From CAIYRG01 sp963747255 (lineage in GTDB: Bacteria; Pseudomonadota; Alphaproteobacteria; Micropepsales; Micropepsaceae): a DNA stretch of 64,000 bases. Of the stretch, positions 61,131 through 64,000 are shown piece after piece. How positions within the stretch are numbered: the stretch's first letter is position 1; the number at the start of each line of letters is the position of its first letter. The notes beneath the pieces were generated by a model, which saw only the letters and a program-made list of their open reading frames with translations, did not search any database and was not told where the DNA came from. Made by a program: the position numbers and the translations under genes. Where the stretch lies: contig CAVVEG010000017.1 in NCBI GenBank assembly GCA_963747255.1, positions 496,001-560,000 on the forward strand, written 5' to 3'.

Positions 61131-62354
61131 TCATGCCGCATCCAGATCGTAAGCTGAATGCAGGGCGCGAACCGCCAGTTCCACATAGTCCTCGGAAATC
61201 AGAACGCTGACCTTGATCTCCGAGGTTGAGATCACCTGAATATTGATTCCCTTTTGCGCCAGCGTCCGGAACATTGTCTGCGCGACGCCCGGATGTGCGC
61301 GCATGCCAATTCCGATGATGGAGATTTTTGCCACACCGGCATCCGAGATCAGATCCTTGTAGCCAATCTGGGGTGCGGCGTTGCGGATCGCATTCAGCGC
61401 GCGATCCAGCTCGGAGCGTTGAACGGTGAAGGTCAAATCCGTGCGCCGTCCATCCTCCGAGACGTTTTGCACGATCATATCGACATTCACACCGGCATCG
61501 GCGAGTGGACCAAAGATCGCTGCTGCGACACCGGGCTGGTCGGGGACACGCAAAAGGGTGATTTTCGCTTCATCCCGGGTGTACGCAATCCCGGTAACCG
61601 GATTTTTTTCCACGATATCTTCCTCGTCACAAACAAGCGTGCCGCCATTATCGGCATCGAAAGTGGAGAGCACCCGGACGGGTACGCGATGAACCATGGC
61701 CAGCTCCACCGAGCGGGTCTGCAACACTTTGGCGCCCAGCGAGGCAAGTTCAAGCATCTCCTCATAGGAGATGCGTTCCAGTCGCCGGGCCCGTGAGGTG
61801 ACACGGGGATCCGTGGTGTAAACGCCGTCAACATCGGTGTAAATATCACAACGGTCGGCACTGAGCGCCGCGGCGAGCGCAACGGCGCTGGTATCCGAGC
61901 CGCCGCGCCCGAGCGTGGTGATGCGCTGGTCTGCAGCGATGCCCTGAAAGCCGGCGACCACGGCAACCTGTCCATTCATGATCCGCTCGTTCAGCAGCTC
62001 GGCGTCGATTCCCAAAATGCGAGCCGACCCGTGCATGGCGGAAGTGCGAATGGGAATTTGCCAGCCAAGCCATGAACGCGCAGGCACCCCGACTTCACCG
62101 AGGGCAACCGCAAGCAATCCGCTGGTGACCTGCTCGCCCGATGACACGACGACGTCGTATTCCCGGGCATCGTGGAGAGGAGACAGTTCGCGGGTCCACG
62201 CGACCAGCCTGTTGGTCTCGCCGGCCATCGCCGAGACCACAACGGCAACGCTGTGACCGCGTTCGACTTCCCGCTGCACCAGCTTCGCCACATTGCGGAT
62301 GCGGGGGATATCGCCAACCGAAGTACCCCCGAATTTCATTACGATTTTTGACAT
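61131..62354 (-). CDS. lysC: Aspartate kinase
   Basis: A 407-residue enzyme, full length and intact. The kinase domain starts KIVMKFGGTSVGDI and has ITTLGRGGSDTSAVALAAAL. Two ACT domains near 265-400 (RVPDQPGVAAAIFGPLADAG, IIGIGMRAHPGVAQTMFRTL) sense lysine and/or threonine. It catalyses the first step of lysine, threonine and methionine synthesis in the cytoplasm. Its intact frame between broken ptsP and ubiG is notable. Gap to ptsP is about 120 bases. Confidence 0.97.
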   Translation of the reverse strand: MSKIVMKFGGTSVGDIPRIRNVAKLVQREVERGHSVAVVVSAMAGETNRLVAWTRELSPLHDAREYDVVVSSGEQVTSGLLAVALGEVGVPARSWLGWQIPIRTSAMHGSARILGIDAELLNERIMNGQVAVVAGFQGIAADQRITTLGRGGSDTSAVALAAALSADRCDIYTDVDGVYTTDPRVTSRARRLERISYEEMLELASLGAKVLQTRSVELAMVHRVPVRVLSTFDADNGGTLVCDEEDIVEKNPVTGIAYTRDEAKITLLRVPDQPGVAAAIFGPLADAGVNVDMIVQNVSEDGRRTDLTFTVQRSELDRALNAIRNAAPQIGYKDLISDAGVAKISIIGIGMRAHPGVAQTMFRTLAQKGINIQVISTSEIKVSVLISEDYVELAVRALHSAYDLDAA

Positions 62355-62443
62355 TTAGGCGCTGGTGCGGGCCGGTATTGCGGGCCATACATAGACGCGG
62401 GTCTGGCCGATCACAACGGCTTTCGCGGAAGGATATGCCGCCG

Positions 62444-63192
62444 GTGAGTGACGTGCTTGCATCGCCTTCCGTGGACCAGCAGGAGATCGATCGCTTTGCC
62501 CGGATGGCTGACGAGTGGTGGGATCCGGCGGGCAAATTCCGCCCGCTTCACCAGTTCAACCCGGTGCGTCTCGGCTTCATCCGTTCCGTGGCAGCGGAGC
62601 ATTTCAGCCGTGATGCCCGGTCGCTGCGGCCATTCACCGGGCTGACGCTGCTCGACATCGGGTGTGGCGGCGGGCTGCTCTCCGAGCCGATGGCGCGAAT
62701 GGGCTTTCAGGTAACCGGCGCGGACGCATCGGAAAAAAATGTCAGGATCGCCGAAGCTCATGCACGCGGTCAGGACCTGCCCGTGGAATACCGCACCGCA
62801 ACCGCCGAGATGCTCGCGGGCGAAGGCAGGCGTTACGACGCCATCCTGAACATGGAAGTGGTGGAGCATGTTGCCGATGTCGCCGCGTTTCTCGGCGCAT
62901 GCGCGGAAATGCTGAATCCGGATGGACTGATGTTCGTCGCCACGCATCAACCGTACGCTGAAAAGTCTGGTGCTGGCGAAGGTGGTGGCCGAGTATCTGC
63001 TGCGGTGGCTACCTGCCGGAACGCATGACTGGAACCGCCTGATTACGCCTGCGGAATTGCAGACCGCTGCTGGAACGGTCGGGACTCAGGGTGGTGCGAT
63101 TTCAGGGAATGACATTCGATCCGCTGCGTTGGGAGTGGCGTCTCAGCGGTGATACCGATGTCAATTATGCAGTGGTGGCGCAAAAAGGCTGA
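62444..63192 (+). pseudogene. ubiG: Ubiquinone biosynthesis O-methyltransferase UbiG, two frameshifts
   Basis: GTG at 62444 is chosen as start because GGAAGGA lies ten bases before it, while an ATG at 62435 almost touches that site. The first segment has DEWWDPAGKFRPLHQFNPVR and the SAM motif LLDIGCGGGLLSEPMARMG. One extra base at 62945 changes the frame (NRTLKSLVLAKVVAEYLLRW follows). A second at 63066 leads to LLERSGLRVVRFQGMTFDPL and a stop at 63190-63192. Rejoined, the protein is about 248 residues, normal for UbiG, which methylates hydroxyl groups in ubiquinone synthesis. An essential respiratory gene with two shifts suggests sequence error. It diverges from lysC. Confidence 0.85.
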
Positions 63193-63202
63193 ACGGTTCG
63201 CC

Positions 63203-63631
63203 TCAGTTCAAATCGCCGGGGTCGGGCGGGACCGGCGCGATTTGAATTCCTTCTTCGACCAATTCGCGGGCTTCGCGCAGAGTGCTTTCGCCGTAGATGT
63301 GACGCTCTTCGGTTTCGCCGTAATGGATTTTCCGCGCCTCTTCCGGGAATTGCGGGCCAACATATTCGGCGTTTTCCTCGATGAATTTGCGATAGCCGGC
63401 CATGAATTGCCGGACCTTCTGCATGTCGGGAGCGGGCTGCGGAACGGCGGGTTCTCCTGAAGCTCCGGTCTTGACCAAGGCCGGCGCCATGATCGCTTTT
63501 TTCACATCGGCATCGTCGCATACCGGACAATGCAGCGCACCCTCTATCGCCTGAGCGTCGAAGGCGGCGCTGTCTCTGAACCAGCCTTCGAATTCATGGC
63601 CGGAAGAACAGACGAGGCGATATACGATCAT
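63203..63631 (-). CDS. DUF1178 family protein
   Basis: A 142-residue protein starting MIVYRLVCSSGHEFEGWFRD, followed by a Cys pair in HCPVCDDADVKKAIMAP; the spaced Cys (one near the start, two in CPVC) suggest a zinc-ribbon-like fold. The C-terminal helix RKFIEENAEYVGPQFPEEAR is the DUF1178 hallmark. The gene usually lies between a nitrilase-type hydrolase and ubiG, as seen here. Function is unknown. Confidence 0.93.
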   Translation of the reverse strand: MIVYRLVCSSGHEFEGWFRDSAAFDAQAIEGALHCPVCDDADVKKAIMAPALVKTGASGEPAVPQPAPDMQKVRQFMAGYRKFIEENAEYVGPQFPEEARKIHYGETEERHIYGESTLREARELVEEGIQIAPVPPDPGDLN

Positions 63632-63786
63632 CGGGGAGCCGGACGTTTACGGAGCAATGGGATCCACCTTACGCCCGCTTTGGGACAAACATCTGTACAA
63701 GGACATGGTATCGAAACATTTGGGCGAAATCTGTATGGCAAATTTCGCGCAATCCGCAACCCAAGCGGAAAGTTGGCGCAGGCGTT

Positions 63787-64000
63787 TCACGGTGCGCTGA
63801 ATGGGCGGTCATGCTGTAGCGATGGCACGCGGGCACGCACTTTGGCAACCTGATCGAGATCGATATCCGCGGTGATGAAGCCCGGATCGGCGCCTGCTTC
63901 GGCAAGGATATCGCCCCATGGCCCGACGATCAGGCTATGGCCATAAGTGGAACGTCCATTTGCGTGCCTGCCGCCCTGGGCAGGGGCGATGACGAAACAG
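63787..64000 (-). CDS. Carbon-nitrogen hydrolase (nitrilase superfamily), C-terminal part
   Basis: The frame enters from the right edge and stops at 63787. About 71 codons are visible: FVIAPAQGGRHANGRSTYGH, SLIVGPWGDILAEAGADPGF and ITADIDLDQVAKVRARVP, the usual last third of CN hydrolases near Nit1-type omega-amidases (the catalytic Cys lies outside the window). These enzymes hydrolyse amide or deaminated glutathione-like substrates. Its position beside DUF1178 is the conserved order. The true start lies beyond the window edge. Confidence 0.88.
   Translation of the reverse strand, partial: CFVIAPAQGGRHANGRSTYGHSLIVGPWGDILAEAGADPGFITADIDLDQVAKVRARVPSLQHDRPFSAP

Overview
The window looks like chromosomal DNA of a GC-rich alphaproteobacterium. 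The right end carries the gene order clpB - DUF4167 - prmC - prfA - ispG - HTH protein - ptsP - lysC - ubiG - DUF1178 - nitrilase, which I know as conserved synteny in Rhizobiales-like Alphaproteobacteria. Several small proteins and the two insertion sequences also fit that class. I cannot name the genus from sequence alone. No rRNA, tRNA, CRISPR array or replication origin was seen.

Layout. 0-2.5 kb: a cut-off methyltransferase and an IS701-type element (392-1815) with a TTAG target duplication. 2.5-9.2 kb: two secreted proteins of an uncharacterised family, a phosphoketolase-acetate kinase operon and a full-length RodZ-like protein. 9.6-11.9 kb: a ClC chloride transporter and a small membrane protein. 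11.9-20.5 kb: two divergent runs, with a SoxC/SorA-like molybdenum dehydrogenase, c-type cytochromes and a Tat-exported DsrE-like protein on the minus strand. On the plus strand are a second DsrE-like protein, a secreted dienelactone hydrolase, a cupin-like protein, and two family proteins either side of an orphan solute-binding protein. 20.5-30.4 kb: LysR regulator, YeiH-type exporter, MBL hydrolase, methyltransferase, a second solute-binding protein plus family protein, a glycine-rich protein, a P-type proton ATPase and an acid phosphatase. 30.4-35.7 kb: an IS5-type element, a gene-free stretch packed with hairpins, and several small or broken genes. 35.8-41.1 kb: five more family proteins with a DUF6152 protein and a secreted-repeat protein. 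41.2-50.1 kb: a Sel1-repeat protein, a MacAB-like efflux operon, a lytic transglycosylase and two SMP-30-like proteins. 50.5-64 kb: the housekeeping block.

The most unusual content is a set of ten related, predicted-secreted proteins spread over 2.5-41.1 kb on both strands. All ten share two invariant cysteines and most carry a GHYEGDTLVVDT-like core; eight of ten end in Asp-Phe-COOH. Twice they directly follow an orphan ModA-like solute-binding protein. Together with the other exported proteins they suggest a periplasmic function around an unknown small molecule, but no function can be assigned.

Nine chromosomal frameshifts (ClC, alpha/beta hydrolase, SMP-30, HTH protein, ptsP three times, ubiG twice) all have the same polarity, one extra base. 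This points to an insertion-biased sequencing or assembly artefact as much as to gene decay. The two IS transposases need a -1 shift instead.
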